Source: Gaiellasilicea sp963761905 (GTDB lineage: Bacteria; Actinomycetota; Thermoleophilia; Gaiellales; Gaiellaceae). From it: a stretch of 64,000 bases of DNA. Below are positions 8,818 through 16,429 of this stretch, piece after piece. The stretch's first letter is position 1; the number at the start of each line of letters is the position of its first letter. A program made the position numbers and the translations under genes. Where the stretch lies: positions 744,001 through 808,000 of the forward strand of contig CAVXIQ010000006.1 in the NCBI GenBank assembly GCA_963761905.1. Reading direction: 5' to 3'. Under the pieces are notes generated by a model. The model did no database searches. It was not told the DNA's origin and saw only the letters and a list, made by a program, of their open reading frames with translations.

Positions 8818-9546
8818 TCAGCGATAGCGCTCTCCTTCGTCACGACGGTAGGCCCAGGCCGCGAGCGCGAAGAGGGCGCCCGTGTAGAGCGCGAGCACTA
8901 GCCAGGCTTCCCTTTGAATAGGGTCGCCGCGGGCGATCCCCACAAGCGTGTCCGCCAGCGCTCGAGTCGGGAGGTATGGAGACAGTTGCTGGACGGCGTC
9001 CGGAAGCTCATCCGGTGTCGTCCACAGGCCGCCGCAGTAGGAGAGCGTGAGATAGACCACGTTCGCGATTGGGAGCGCGGCCCGTGGCGGCGCGAGGTAG
9101 CCGAGGGCGATTCCGAAGAGCGCGAACGGAATCGAGCCGAGCAGAAGCGCCACCGCGAGCTGTCCCCATTGCGGTGCTCGCAGATCCGCCGAGGTGGTGA
9201 GGACGGCCGCGACGAGGACGAGAGCCGCCGCCGCGGCAGCGAAGACGAGCGCGGAGATGATGCGCCCGCCGAAGCGTTGCGTGGGCGAGACGGGCAGCGT
9301 GCGCACGTACCGCTCCCACGGTGTCGCGCGTTCCGTCGCGATCCCGACGCCGAACTGGAAAAACGCGACGCCGAGAACCGCGAAGCCGGCGAAGACGACC
9401 ATCAGCGTCGTCGCATCGTCGTCCGAACCCGGCGCCGCGAAGAAGAGGAAGAACATCGTCGGGAAGCCGAGCGTCGGCACGACATACCCAGGCATGCGCA
9501 TCAACTCGCGGAGCGACGCTCTGGCATGAAGGCCCGCAACTCTCAT
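8818..9546 (-). CDS. ABC-2 type transporter permease of the RiPP cluster
   Basis: A 242-aa membrane protein with about six hydrophobic helices in ABC-2 permease style (for example PGYVVPTLGFPTMFFLFFAA near the N-terminus and FGIALGYLAPPRAALPIANV later). The ATG at 9546 gives the right family N-terminus; the frame is open further upstream but overlaps the ATPase. It lies 13 bp after the ATPase stop and is the last gene of the TOMM cluster. Together with the ATPase it should form the exporter or immunity pump for the modified peptide; that assignment rests on the gene order. Confidence 0.87.
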   Translation of the reverse strand: MRVAGLHARASLRELMRMPGYVVPTLGFPTMFFLFFAAPGSDDDATTLMVVFAGFAVLGVAFFQFGVGIATERATPWERYVRTLPVSPTQRFGGRIISALVFAAAAAALVLVAAVLTTSADLRAPQWGQLAVALLLGSIPFALFGIALGYLAPPRAALPIANVVYLTLSYCGGLWTTPDELPDAVQQLSPYLPTRALADTLVGIARGDPIQREAWLVLALYTGALFALAAWAYRRDEGERYR

Positions 9547-9559
9547 CGATCCGCCGGTC

Positions 9560-10426
9560 TCACGATCCTCCGGGGAGGAGCCGGAGCGCTTCCTCGAGCG
9601 GGAGCGGCCGGACATCCAGATCTTGCAGTCGCGCGCCGGTGTGCACGAGTTGTCGGACGACCTCCTCCGGATGCGATGCGTGAATGACCACGCGATCGCC
9701 GTCCTCGCTGACGTCTCCCGCCAGGTTGGAGGGCAGTGGCTCGCGCCGAAAGCTGATCCGGCCCGCACCTGCGCGAGCTCGGATCTCGTCGACGGATCCC
9801 GCGGCGGCGACACGACCCCGATCGATGACGACGACCTTCGTTGCGAGCGCCTCCGCCTCTTCGAGGTAGTGGGTCGTCAGGAGCACGGTCCCACCCGAAG
9901 AGACGAACAGGCGAAGCTCCTGCCACACCGCGCCTCGAGCTTCGACGTCGAGCCCCGTCGTCGGCTCGTCGAGAACCACGAGCTCGGGAGCTCCGGCGAA
10001 CGCCAGCGCTACGGCTAGGCGTCGCCGCTCGCCGCCGGAGAGACCCCCGGTCTGCCGCCGTCCGAGAGCTCCGAGCTCGAATCGACCGAGGAGCGACTCT
10101 GTGCTCGGCGGCTCGGCGTAATGAGCGCGGACGAGGTCGACGACCTCGTCCACCCGGAGCGTCCCCGGAAACGCCATCTCCTGAGGTGTCGTTCCCAGCC
10201 GCCGGCGCGTCGCCGGTCTCGTGGGGTCGTGGCCGAACAGCTGCGCGGTACCCCGGTCCGGCCGGCGCAGGCCGAGGAGGAGCGAGAGCGACGTGGTCTT
10301 CCCCGCCCCGTTGGGGCCCAGGAGCGCCACGATCTCGCCGTGCGGGATCTCGTAGGAGACGTCGTCGAGAGCGCAGACCTGCCCGAACGACTTCGAGACT
10401 CCCTCGAGCCGGGCGACGGCGGTCAT
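9560..10426 (-). CDS. ABC transporter ATP-binding protein of the RiPP cluster
   Basis: A 288-aa ABC ATPase of the drug/antibiotic exporter (DrrA/CcmA-like) type. The Walker A motif GPNGAGKT is at residues 37-44, the signature is LSGGERRRLA, Walker B is LVVLDEPTTGLD, and the H-loop is LLTTHYLEEAEALA. The C-terminal ~80 residues form the extra domain common in ABC-2 exporters. The ATG at 10424-10426 overlaps the restored stop of the CPBP gene (ATGA), so it is translationally coupled to the modification genes. It should power export of, or self-protection against, the azole peptide made by the cluster. Confidence 0.93.
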   Translation of the reverse strand: MTAVARLEGVSKSFGQVCALDDVSYEIPHGEIVALLGPNGAGKTTSLSLLLGLRRPDRGTAQLFGHDPTRPATRRRLGTTPQEMAFPGTLRVDEVVDLVRAHYAEPPSTESLLGRFELGALGRRQTGGLSGGERRRLAVALAFAGAPELVVLDEPTTGLDVEARGAVWQELRLFVSSGGTVLLTTHYLEEAEALATKVVVIDRGRVAAAGSVDEIRARAGAGRISFRREPLPSNLAGDVSEDGDRVVIHASHPEEVVRQLVHTGARLQDLDVRPLPLEEALRLLPGGS

Positions 10427-10921
10427 CCGGGCCGCATCTCGGCGCGGACCGGGCTGAGCGAGCCCGCCACGAGCAGGTTGTAGGCGACATGCGCCCCGAT
10501 CGGGCGCCCAGAGTCCCCCGGTCAACAGGTAGAGGCCGCCGAAGGTCGCTCCCGCCACGAGGTGGCTGCGGCGGCCGTGGCTGTGCGCGAGCGCGAACGC
10601 CGCGGTCGCGGCCGCGAAGGCGACGCCCAGCGGCACCCTCAGCGCCAACCCGCCGAGGAGCAGCCAGCGCCAGAGGATCTCCTCGACGATCGCCCAGCCG
10701 ACGAGGAACGTCGTCTTGATCAGCCCGATCGCACGAATCGGGACGGGACGGCGGTGCGCGGAGATGGAGTAGAGCGCCAGTCCGCCGGCGAGTCCCACCG
10801 TGAGAGCGAGCGGCGCCGGAACGTGGAGATCCGTCGGCGCCGGGATGTCGAGGGCGAGCGGGAGGACGGTCGCCAGCAGCGCGCCGAGGCCGATTCGCGA
10901 CCACAGGCCTGCCGGAGTCAC
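10423..10921 (-). CDS. CPBP family intramembrane metalloprotease of the RiPP cluster (frameshifted)
   Basis: A CPBP (Abi/CAAX-type) membrane protease, a family often used in TOMM clusters for leader removal or immunity. Motif 1 EEILWR is at residues 80-85 and motif 2 FALAH at 109-113. Near position 10503 the frame is lost by one extra base; in the next frame the protein continues IGAHVAYNLLVAG, supplying motif 3 HxxxN, and stops at a TGA overlapping the ATPase start. The extent of 499 nt is 3n+1, as expected for a single insertion. The GTG at 10921 overlaps the SagB stop by 4 bp. Either the base is a sequence error and the protease is intact (about 165 aa), or the protein lacks its last catalytic motif. 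Confidence 0.75.
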
Positions 10922-11715
10922 GCCGGAGCCTCGGAACCGACGGCGAGCAGATAGAGCGTGGACTCGTCCACGCCGTTCAGGCCGAGGATCTCGTCGACGA
11001 CGCCGTCGTAGTAGCCGCCGATCGGCAGCGCCGCGAGACCGAGCGCAGCCGCCGTGAGCAGGGCGTTCTGCATCGCGTGACCCGCCTCGAGCAGGGTGAA
11101 CCGATAGCCGCGCTGTCCGTACTTGAAGCGCGAGCGCCAGAACATGCCCGTGATCGCGAGCACGGCGGGAGCGCTCGCAAGGGTCGAGTCGACGAGCGCG
11201 CTCGACAGGCGTTCGGCATCGACCGCGAGGAGCTCGAGGCTGTGCCCGAAGGGATCGAAGTGATGAATCCCCGCTGGAACGCCCTCGATCCGGTTCGCGA
11301 CGACGTACACCTCGAGCGGGTAGAGGGCGCCGCCCGAGGGAATCGTGCGTCGGCCGTCCTCGCGACGCCCGTTGAGCGCCCACACGAGGGTCGCGAGCTC
11401 CGCGAGTGCGAGCCGGGAATCGACTGACGGAGCACGGGAGCAGCGGCTCTCGATGGCGTGGCCGAGTTGCACGGGTGGCCAGGCCGGGGCAGGGAGCGGA
11501 AGGTGTGGGCGCTGGGGATGCCGCCGCCCGGCTCGGGAAACCGAGAGCTGAAGCTCGGGGGCGGCTTCGAGCAGGCGGATCCCGCGAGCACCGGCTCCGG
11601 CAGACGAGGGATAGAGCTTCGCGGCTTCGTTGTACGTCTCGGCCGGGTCGTCGATCGCAACTCCGTCGCCGTACACGACCGAAGCGAGCTGGACGGTAGG
11701 GGCTCGGGAGCTCAC
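10918..11715 (-). CDS. SagB-type FMN-dependent azoline dehydrogenase
   Basis: A 265-aa nitroreductase-fold protein of the SagB/McbC group, which oxidises thiazolines and oxazolines to thiazoles and oxazoles with FMN. Typical segments are RRTIPSGGALYPLEVYVVAN (the PSxGALYPLE motif), KYGQRGYRFTLLEAGHAMQN, and ALPIGGYYDG near the C-terminus. The GTG at 11715 is chosen because it overlaps the YcaO stop by 4 bp (GTGA) and homology begins soon after; the longer open frame upstream antisenses nothing real but overlaps YcaO. The stop overlaps the protease start in the same way. This is the B enzyme of the BCD azole synthetase. Confidence 0.92.
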   Translation of the reverse strand: MSSRAPTVQLASVVYGDGVAIDDPAETYNEAAKLYPSSAGAGARGIRLLEAAPELQLSVSRAGRRHPQRPHLPLPAPAWPPVQLGHAIESRCSRAPSVDSRLALAELATLVWALNGRREDGRRTIPSGGALYPLEVYVVANRIEGVPAGIHHFDPFGHSLELLAVDAERLSSALVDSTLASAPAVLAITGMFWRSRFKYGQRGYRFTLLEAGHAMQNALLTAAALGLAALPIGGYYDGVVDEILGLNGVDESTLYLLAVGSEAPA

Positions 11716-13031
11716 GGAAAGGGATGCGGTAGAGGGTTCAGATCGTGCAGGAGGGAGCTCGGCTGCGTCAACGTGTCTCTTTTGGACAGGTGGTGCATCC
11801 GTTCGGCGCCGAGGAACCGGGCAACGTGCGGCACGTCCAGGGAGCAAAGGCCGGGAGCGACAACCTTGCTCACGCGCAGGCCGGTGTGCCGGACGTCGGG
11901 GGCGGTCACATCGACGGCGTAGGCTCGTGAGCCCGCAACGGCGGTGCGCCCCACCAGCGTCGCCACGCGCTCCTCTTCCGACTCGAGTCCGAGGCTCGCG
12001 ACCTCCGACGACGCGCGCTTGGGGCCGGTGGTCAGAAAGCCGGTGTTGGCTGCTGGGCCGTCATCGGCGTAGAAGCGAATGTGATCCTCCAGCGTCAGAA
12101 CGTCGGCCGCGTCGATCGCGAAGGTGCGATCCGGATCGACGAGCGCGAGCTTTCGCGCGGCCGAGCGGGTCGCGAACGCCTCCGCGAGCGCCTTGAACCA
12201 CGCCTGCTCGAGAGTCGCGGCCGCGGCTGCTCCCACGCCGAGCGCAGCGCCCGACCCCGGCGCGCGCACGACGCCGAGCACGATGGGGAGGTCGTGGAAC
12301 CCGGACAGGTCGACGGCGTCGTACTCGAGCCCGGTGGGTGCGAAGTAACGCTCAGCCAGCGCCCGCAGGCGAGGGTCGTCGTCCCAGTCGAGCACGGGAG
12401 GTGAGATCCGGTTCGCCCAGACGAGCATGAACGCGTCCCGCTCGAGCAACTCGAGCAGGCCGCGCGCGGTTGCCTCGAGCTCCGAGTCCGCGCAGGCCAG
12501 CCCGCTGCTCGTCGCGTAGCCGATTCTCGGCTCGCCGGGTAGGACGGCGTCCGCGAGGAAGACGAGCTCGACGGGCAGCCATGCCGTCTCGCCGGACGCG
12601 AGGTCGACTCCGTCCACCCAGCGCACCCTGGTATCGCGCTCGAACGGCACGAAAGGGAAGCCCGGTCGGGCGTACTGCTCCGGGCTGAAGAGCCCAAACG
12701 AAGCCGGTTCCACGGCAGTCGCGCCTAGCTCGTCGGCGGTCGCCAGACGAAAGCGGTCGTGTGGCAGATAGCTGCCGCTGTAGCGCTCGACGCTCTCGCC
12801 GATCGCCGCGGCCGCCGCCTCGCGGCGCGAGCGCCCCGTCCCATTGGCGGAGACGACGTGATCGAGCGAGCAGCCGATCACGTCGTCACCGGCGGCGAGT
12901 GCGGACGAGACTCGGAACAAGGGAGGCTCGTCGGTGCCGGCGAGGGTCTCGTCGAGCCGGCAGATCACGCCGACGTGACGCGAGACGAGGGGCCGCAGCC
13001 GCTCAGGGATCGCTTCGAGGAGCGAGCTCAA
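11712..13031 (-). CDS. YcaO domain cyclodehydratase (TOMM D protein)
   Basis: A 439-aa YcaO protein, the ATP-using enzyme that cyclises Cys and Ser/Thr to azolines. ATP-site motifs are visible: AAAAIGESVERYSGS, then GLLELLERDAFMLVW, then QAWFKALAEAFATR. The C-terminus ends PLPHPFP, the PxPxP tail that marks azoline-forming YcaO enzymes and that other YcaO classes usually lack. The start is a TTG at 13031 in a TTGA overlap with the E1-like gene; an in-frame region further upstream is the shadow of that gene. Overlaps on both sides fix it within the operon. A TOMM function is strongly supported by SagB, the E1-like protein and the Cys-rich peptide next to it. Confidence 0.95.
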   Translation of the reverse strand: MSSLLEAIPERLRPLVSRHVGVICRLDETLAGTDEPPLFRVSSALAAGDDVIGCSLDHVVSANGTGRSRREAAAAAIGESVERYSGSYLPHDRFRLATADELGATAVEPASFGLFSPEQYARPGFPFVPFERDTRVRWVDGVDLASGETAWLPVELVFLADAVLPGEPRIGYATSSGLACADSELEATARGLLELLERDAFMLVWANRISPPVLDWDDDPRLRALAERYFAPTGLEYDAVDLSGFHDLPIVLGVVRAPGSGAALGVGAAAAATLEQAWFKALAEAFATRSAARKLALVDPDRTFAIDAADVLTLEDHIRFYADDGPAANTGFLTTGPKRASSEVASLGLESEEERVATLVGRTAVAGSRAYAVDVTAPDVRHTGLRVSKVVAPGLCSLDVPHVARFLGAERMHHLSKRDTLTQPSSLLHDLNPLPHPFP

Positions 13032-13969
13032 CGCACCACCCGCTCGGTCTCGTGCCAGGGAAGCGGCGAGGCGATGCGGCTCGTGTGCGAGCAGGCGGGA
13101 CAGCGAGGGACGCGCAGGAGCAGCTGACGCTCGATCGTCAGCGCGCCACTCGTCTCGATCGTGGTCACGGAGCCAGGAAGTCCGGGGTCGCGGACGGCGA
13201 GCCAGCGAACGACCACGTGAGCGGTCGCGGCGAGAACGAGCGCTTCGAGCACAGCCGGGAGGAGGCACGTTCGACGGCTCGGTCGCAGCTCGGCGAGCTC
13301 CGCGGCGCAGCCGCTCGTCGAGTGCCGCCGCAGCACGAGGCATTCGTGGCAGGCGGTCTCGCGTGGGATCACGAGCGGGCCGACCGTCGCGGTCGCCCCG
13401 TCGTAGTCGCCCGCCGGAAGCCACGCGATGTCCTCGTCGAGCGCGCGCCGATTCCAGGTGTCGAATGAATCCTCCTCGGAGGGTGTCGTCGCGAGTACGA
13501 CGGTGAGATCCACCGACTCTCGCCACGGCCGTCGCACCGTTCCGATCCCTGCCGCGTGCAGGAGCCGCGCAAGCGCGTCCGCCGGTGCGAGGGGGCCGAC
13601 GATCGCGACTTCGGAAGAAGCGAGGCGCGACGCGATGCTCGAGACGGGGACGGATGCGACCTCCGCCAGAGCCTCGGCGTCGGGCCGCCGGCTCTCGGCG
13701 GGGCCGTCGACCAGGAGCCGATGCTCGGCCAGGAGGTCGAGCGCCCCCGTCACGGCGGCCTCGACCGGGCGACCGACGAGCTCGACCAACTCGTCGGTCG
13801 TCCGGCTGCCGTCAAGAAGGGGCAGAAGCCGGGGCAGGAGCACCCGAGCTGCCGCGCCGGTGAACCGAACGACGGTTCCGGCGTGCTCGAGCAGCACCGC
13901 ATCCTCGAGCGTTGCGAGCCGGTACCACGGTTTCAGGAGCGGCCGCTCCGGGACGGCGAGGGCGACCAT
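13028..13969 (-). CDS. TOMM E1-like / ocin-ThiF-like leader-binding protein (C protein)
   Basis: A 313-aa protein matching the E1-ubiquitin-activating-like partner of YcaO enzymes (cyclodehydratase C component), which binds the precursor leader and presents it to YcaO. The first ~85 residues look like the peptide-clamp winged helix (PLLKPWYRLATLEDAVLLEH...). The later part has two CxxC pairs, ACHECL near residue 206 and RCPACS near residue 295, matching the structural zinc site of this family. It starts with ATG 3 bp after the precursor stop and overlaps YcaO by 4 bp. No adenylation motif can be confirmed, as is normal for TOMM E1-like proteins. Confidence 0.85.
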   Translation of the reverse strand: MVALAVPERPLLKPWYRLATLEDAVLLEHAGTVVRFTGAAARVLLPRLLPLLDGSRTTDELVELVGRPVEAAVTGALDLLAEHRLLVDGPAESRRPDAEALAEVASVPVSSIASRLASSEVAIVGPLAPADALARLLHAAGIGTVRRPWRESVDLTVVLATTPSEEDSFDTWNRRALDEDIAWLPAGDYDGATATVGPLVIPRETACHECLVLRRHSTSGCAAELAELRPSRRTCLLPAVLEALVLAATAHVVVRWLAVRDPGLPGSVTTIETSGALTIERQLLLRVPRCPACSHTSRIASPLPWHETERVVR

Positions 13970-13972
13970 CGA

Positions 13973-14110
13973 TCAGGGGCAGAACGCCACGCAGGCGCAG
14001 CAGGAGCAGCTGCAGCAGCTGATGTCGATGTTGAGCGCGAGAAACGCGTTGCCCGCGCCTCTGGTCTCCGCGGTGAGCTCGAGCAGCTCTGCGGTCAGTC
14101 GGTTGAACAT
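13973..14110 (-). CDS. Putative TOMM (linear azole peptide) precursor, 45 aa
   Basis: A small gene immediately before the E1-like gene. The leader (residues 1-30) is helical in character, with the LTAE motif repeated at residues 5-8 and 12-15, and ends NIDI. The core (31-45) is SCCSCSCCACVAFCP: 7 Cys and 3 Ser in 15 residues, a dense substrate for cyclodehydration, comparable in style to streptolysin S-like and heterocycloanthracin-like cores. AAAGGA lies about 8 nt before the ATG at 14110, and three bases separate its stop from the next start, so it leads the operon. No cleavage motif such as Gly-Gly is seen, so the leader/core border is inferred. Other in-frame upstream starts extend through a tandem repeat and are unlikely. 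Confidence 0.88.
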   Translation of the reverse strand: MFNRLTAELLELTAETRGAGNAFLALNIDISCCSCSCCACVAFCP

Positions 14111-14129
14111 GTGCTCGTCCTTTCTCATC

Positions 14130-14188
14130 GGGGCTAGCCTGGTCTGGGGCTGCCTGGTCGGGGCTTGCCTAGTCGGGGCTTGCGGAGC
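14130..14188. repeat. Four tandem 14-16 bp repeats upstream of the RiPP precursor
   Basis: Four consecutive units each begin GGGGCT and continue with variants of tGCCTgGTC (plus-strand reading): starts at 14130, 14146, 14160 and 14175, with lengths of 16, 14, 15 and about 14 bp. They end about 20 bp before the precursor ATG on the minus strand, just outside the ribosome-binding site. They may be iterated regulator sites or a structured 5' leader. No spacer-type sequence lies between them. Confidence 0.7.
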
Positions 14189-14336
14189 GCCGTCTGCGGG
14201 AGGCCGGTCTCTTCGAGCATGCCGATGGGGACGGGTCGATTCGTCGCAGCTTTGCAACAGATCTGTGTCGAATCTGCGTACGTCCGAATAAGCGGTGCTA
14301 ATGAGTCGAATTACGTCGGCTGGTATCCTCGACGCC
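14189..14336. promoter_or_regulatory. Divergent control region between the RiPP cluster and the flavoprotein-fumarase operon
   Basis: This stretch contains no gene. TGGTATCCT (14321-14329) is an extended -10 box whose last base is 7 nt before the GTG at 14337. ACAGATCTGT (14257-14266) is a 10-bp palindrome lying between the two divergent operons and is a candidate operator. The base composition dips in GC around 14250-14310, as expected for promoters. I could not place a convincing minus-strand promoter for the RiPP operon. Confidence 0.5.
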
Positions 14337-16427
14337 GTGACCGCGCCGGCCGGCTTCGACGTGCTCGTGATCGGGAGCGGCGCTTCCGGGCTCGCCGCTG
14401 CCGTCTCCGCCGAGCGGGCGGGCGCCCGGACGGCGCTCGCCACGAAGGGCTCGATCCAGGCCTGCAACTCGGCGAAGGCGCAGGGCGGGATCCAGGCGTC
14501 GTTCGGCGACGACGACTCGCCCGAGCAGCACGCGGCGGACGTCTGGAAGAGCTCGCACGAGACCGCCGACATGCGGCTCGTCGAGGCGCTGACCGGCGAC
14601 GCCCAGAGCGCGATCCACTGGGTCGAAGAGCTCGGCGTCGAGTTCACCCGCCAGAACGGCGGCTATCGGCTCGCCCGCTGCGGCGGCGCCTCCGCGAAGC
14701 GCCTGCTCCAGGTCGGCGACCGCACCGGCCACGCGATCACGAAGGCGCTCCGCGAGGCCTTCGAGGCCGGCGATGGCACGCTCTTCGCCAACAGCCCGCT
14801 GCAGAGCCTCGAGCCCGCCGAGAACGGCTGGCGCGCCCGCTGCGGCGAGCACGAGCTCGACGCGACGACCGTCGTGCTCGCGGCCGGCGGCCGCTGCTTC
14901 AAGGTCGCCGAGGAGCGCGGTGAGCTCTCGACGAACCACCCGAACGCGACCGGCGAGGTGACGCAGATCGCCCTCGCCCTCGGCGCGGGAGCGCGCGATC
15001 TCGACGAGCTCCAGTACCACCCGAACGGCGGCGCATGGCCGGAGACGATGCAGGGCTACTCGATCCCGGAGACGACGCGCGCCTACGGCGCCGTCCTCCT
15101 GAACGCCGACGGCGAGGAGTTCACCGACTCGCTCGGCCCGCGTGACGTCGTCAGCCAGGCGATCTTCGACGAGGTCGCGAAGGGCAAGGGCGTCGAGACG
15201 GAGGACGGCCGCCCGGCGGTGTATCTCGACACCACGCGGATCGCGCAGGACGACGCGGAGATCTCGCTGCCGTACATGCTGCGGCGTTACCGTGGCGCCG
15301 GGATCGACCCGCTCGAGGAGCGGATCCTCACCTATCCGGTGCTCCACTACCAGAACGGCGGCCTCGTGATCGACACCGACGCGGAGACGACACTGGACGG
15401 GCTCTACGCCTGCGGCGAGATCGCGGGAGGGACGCACGGCCGCAACCGGATGATGGGAAACTCGCTGCTCGAGTGCTGCGTCTTCGGGCGCCGCGCCGGC
15501 CGGGCGGCAGCAGAGAAGTGCGAGCGCATGACGACGGTCACGACGACGGATCTCCAGCAGTCCGTCGAGGACGCGGCCGCGCATCTCTACGTCTGGGCGC
15601 TGAAGGACATCCCACAGGACCTCCGCGACGCGCTCGCCGCGGCGACCCTGCGAGAGACCTCCGTCACCGGCCAGCGCGTCCTCCAGACGATCAACCGGAA
15701 CGTCTCGATCGCCGACGCCGAGGAGAACCTCGTCTGCCAGGACACCGGGATCGCCGTCTACACCTGCCGGGTCGGCGAGCACTTCCCGCTTCACCCGGCC
15801 AGGATCTACGAGGCGCTGCGCGACGGCACCGGCCGTGCGACCGTCGAGCACCCGCTCCGCTCGAACGCCGTGCACACGATCACGCGCGAGCACACCGGCC
15901 CGAACATCGGCCACCGGCTCCCGATCGTGCACTGGGAGTTCATCGCCGACTGGGACGGGCTCGACGTCAAGTGCGTCCCCAAGGGCTCCGGCTCGGAGAA
16001 CATGAGCTTCCTCAAGATGTGCGTGCCCGCGGACGGCGTGAAGGGGATCAAGCAGTTCGTGCTCGAGTCGATCGTCGGCGCGGGCGGCAAGCCGTGCCCG
16101 CCCGGGATCGTCGGGGTCGGGATCGGCGGCACCGCCGACTACGCGATGTACCTCGCCAAGGAGGCGATCACGCGGCCGGTCGGGACGCGCAACCCGGATC
16201 CGCTCGTCGCCGAGCTGGAGGACGAGCTCTACGGGCTCCTGAACGAGACCGGGATCGGGCCGATGGGGCTCGGCGGCGACGTGACCGTGCTCCAGTGCCA
16301 CATCGAGCACGCGGACACGCACATGACCCTGAACCCGGTCGCAGTCAACTACCAGTGCTGGGCGGCGCGACGTGCGTCCGTCCACGTCGGCGCCGACGGC
16401 TCGGTCGAGTTCGACCGCGAATTCTAG
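14337..16427 (+). CDS. Fusion: fumarate reductase/succinate dehydrogenase-like flavoprotein + class I fumarase alpha domain
   Basis: A 696-aa two-domain protein in one uninterrupted frame. Residues 1 to ~400 are a FAD flavoprotein of the SdhA/FrdA/aspartate oxidase type: GSGASG at 13-18, AKAQGGIQASFGD, and GGTHGRNRMMGNSLLE. It stops right after the FAD and capping domains, so the usual SdhA C-terminal helical domain is absent. Residues ~410-696 match the alpha part of two-subunit iron-sulfur fumarase, with likely cluster cysteines Cys467 (CQDTG), Cys587 (KPCPPGIVG) and Cys674 (YQCW). The GTG is chosen because of the leaderless -10 box; ATG codons at 14295-14303 are alternatives. It is followed 2 bp later by the beta subunit. 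The fusion could couple fumarate made by hydration/dehydration to a redox step; that is inference. Confidence 0.85.
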   Translation: MTAPAGFDVLVIGSGASGLAAAVSAERAGARTALATKGSIQACNSAKAQGGIQASFGDDDSPEQHAADVWKSSHETADMRLVEALTGDAQSAIHWVEELGVEFTRQNGGYRLARCGGASAKRLLQVGDRTGHAITKALREAFEAGDGTLFANSPLQSLEPAENGWRARCGEHELDATTVVLAAGGRCFKVAEERGELSTNHPNATGEVTQIALALGAGARDLDELQYHPNGGAWPETMQGYSIPETTRAYGAVLLNADGEEFTDSLGPRDVVSQAIFDEVAKGKGVETEDGRPAVYLDTTRIAQDDAEISLPYMLRRYRGAGIDPLEERILTYPVLHYQNGGLVIDTDAETTLDGLYACGEIAGGTHGRNRMMGNSLLECCVFGRRAGRAAAEKCERMTTVTTTDLQQSVEDAAAHLYVWALKDIPQDLRDALAAATLRETSVTGQRVLQTINRNVSIADAEENLVCQDTGIAVYTCRVGEHFPLHPARIYEALRDGTGRATVEHPLRSNAVHTITREHTGPNIGHRLPIVHWEFIADWDGLDVKCVPKGSGSENMSFLKMCVPADGVKGIKQFVLESIVGAGGKPCPPGIVGVGIGGTADYAMYLAKEAITRPVGTRNPDPLVAELEDELYGLLNETGIGPMGLGGDVTVLQCHIEHADTHMTLNPVAVNYQCWAARRASVHVGADGSVEFDREF

Positions 16428-16429
16428 GG

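Noticed and set aside
11712..13031. YcaO acting in thioamidation or S12 methylthiolation rather than azole formation
   Set aside because: The PLPHPFP tail, the SagB-type dehydrogenase, the E1-like partner and the Cys-rich peptide all point to azoline formation; no TfuA partner is present.
14130..14188. CRISPR array
   Set aside because: The units are 14-16 bp, directly adjacent, and imperfect, with no spacers and no cas genes nearby.
14298..16385. A 695-codon open frame antisense to the flavoprotein-fumarase gene
   Set aside because: In very GC-rich DNA the complementary frame stays open by composition. The translation is a low-complexity Arg/Asp/Val-rich chain without domains, while the plus-strand frame is full of motifs.
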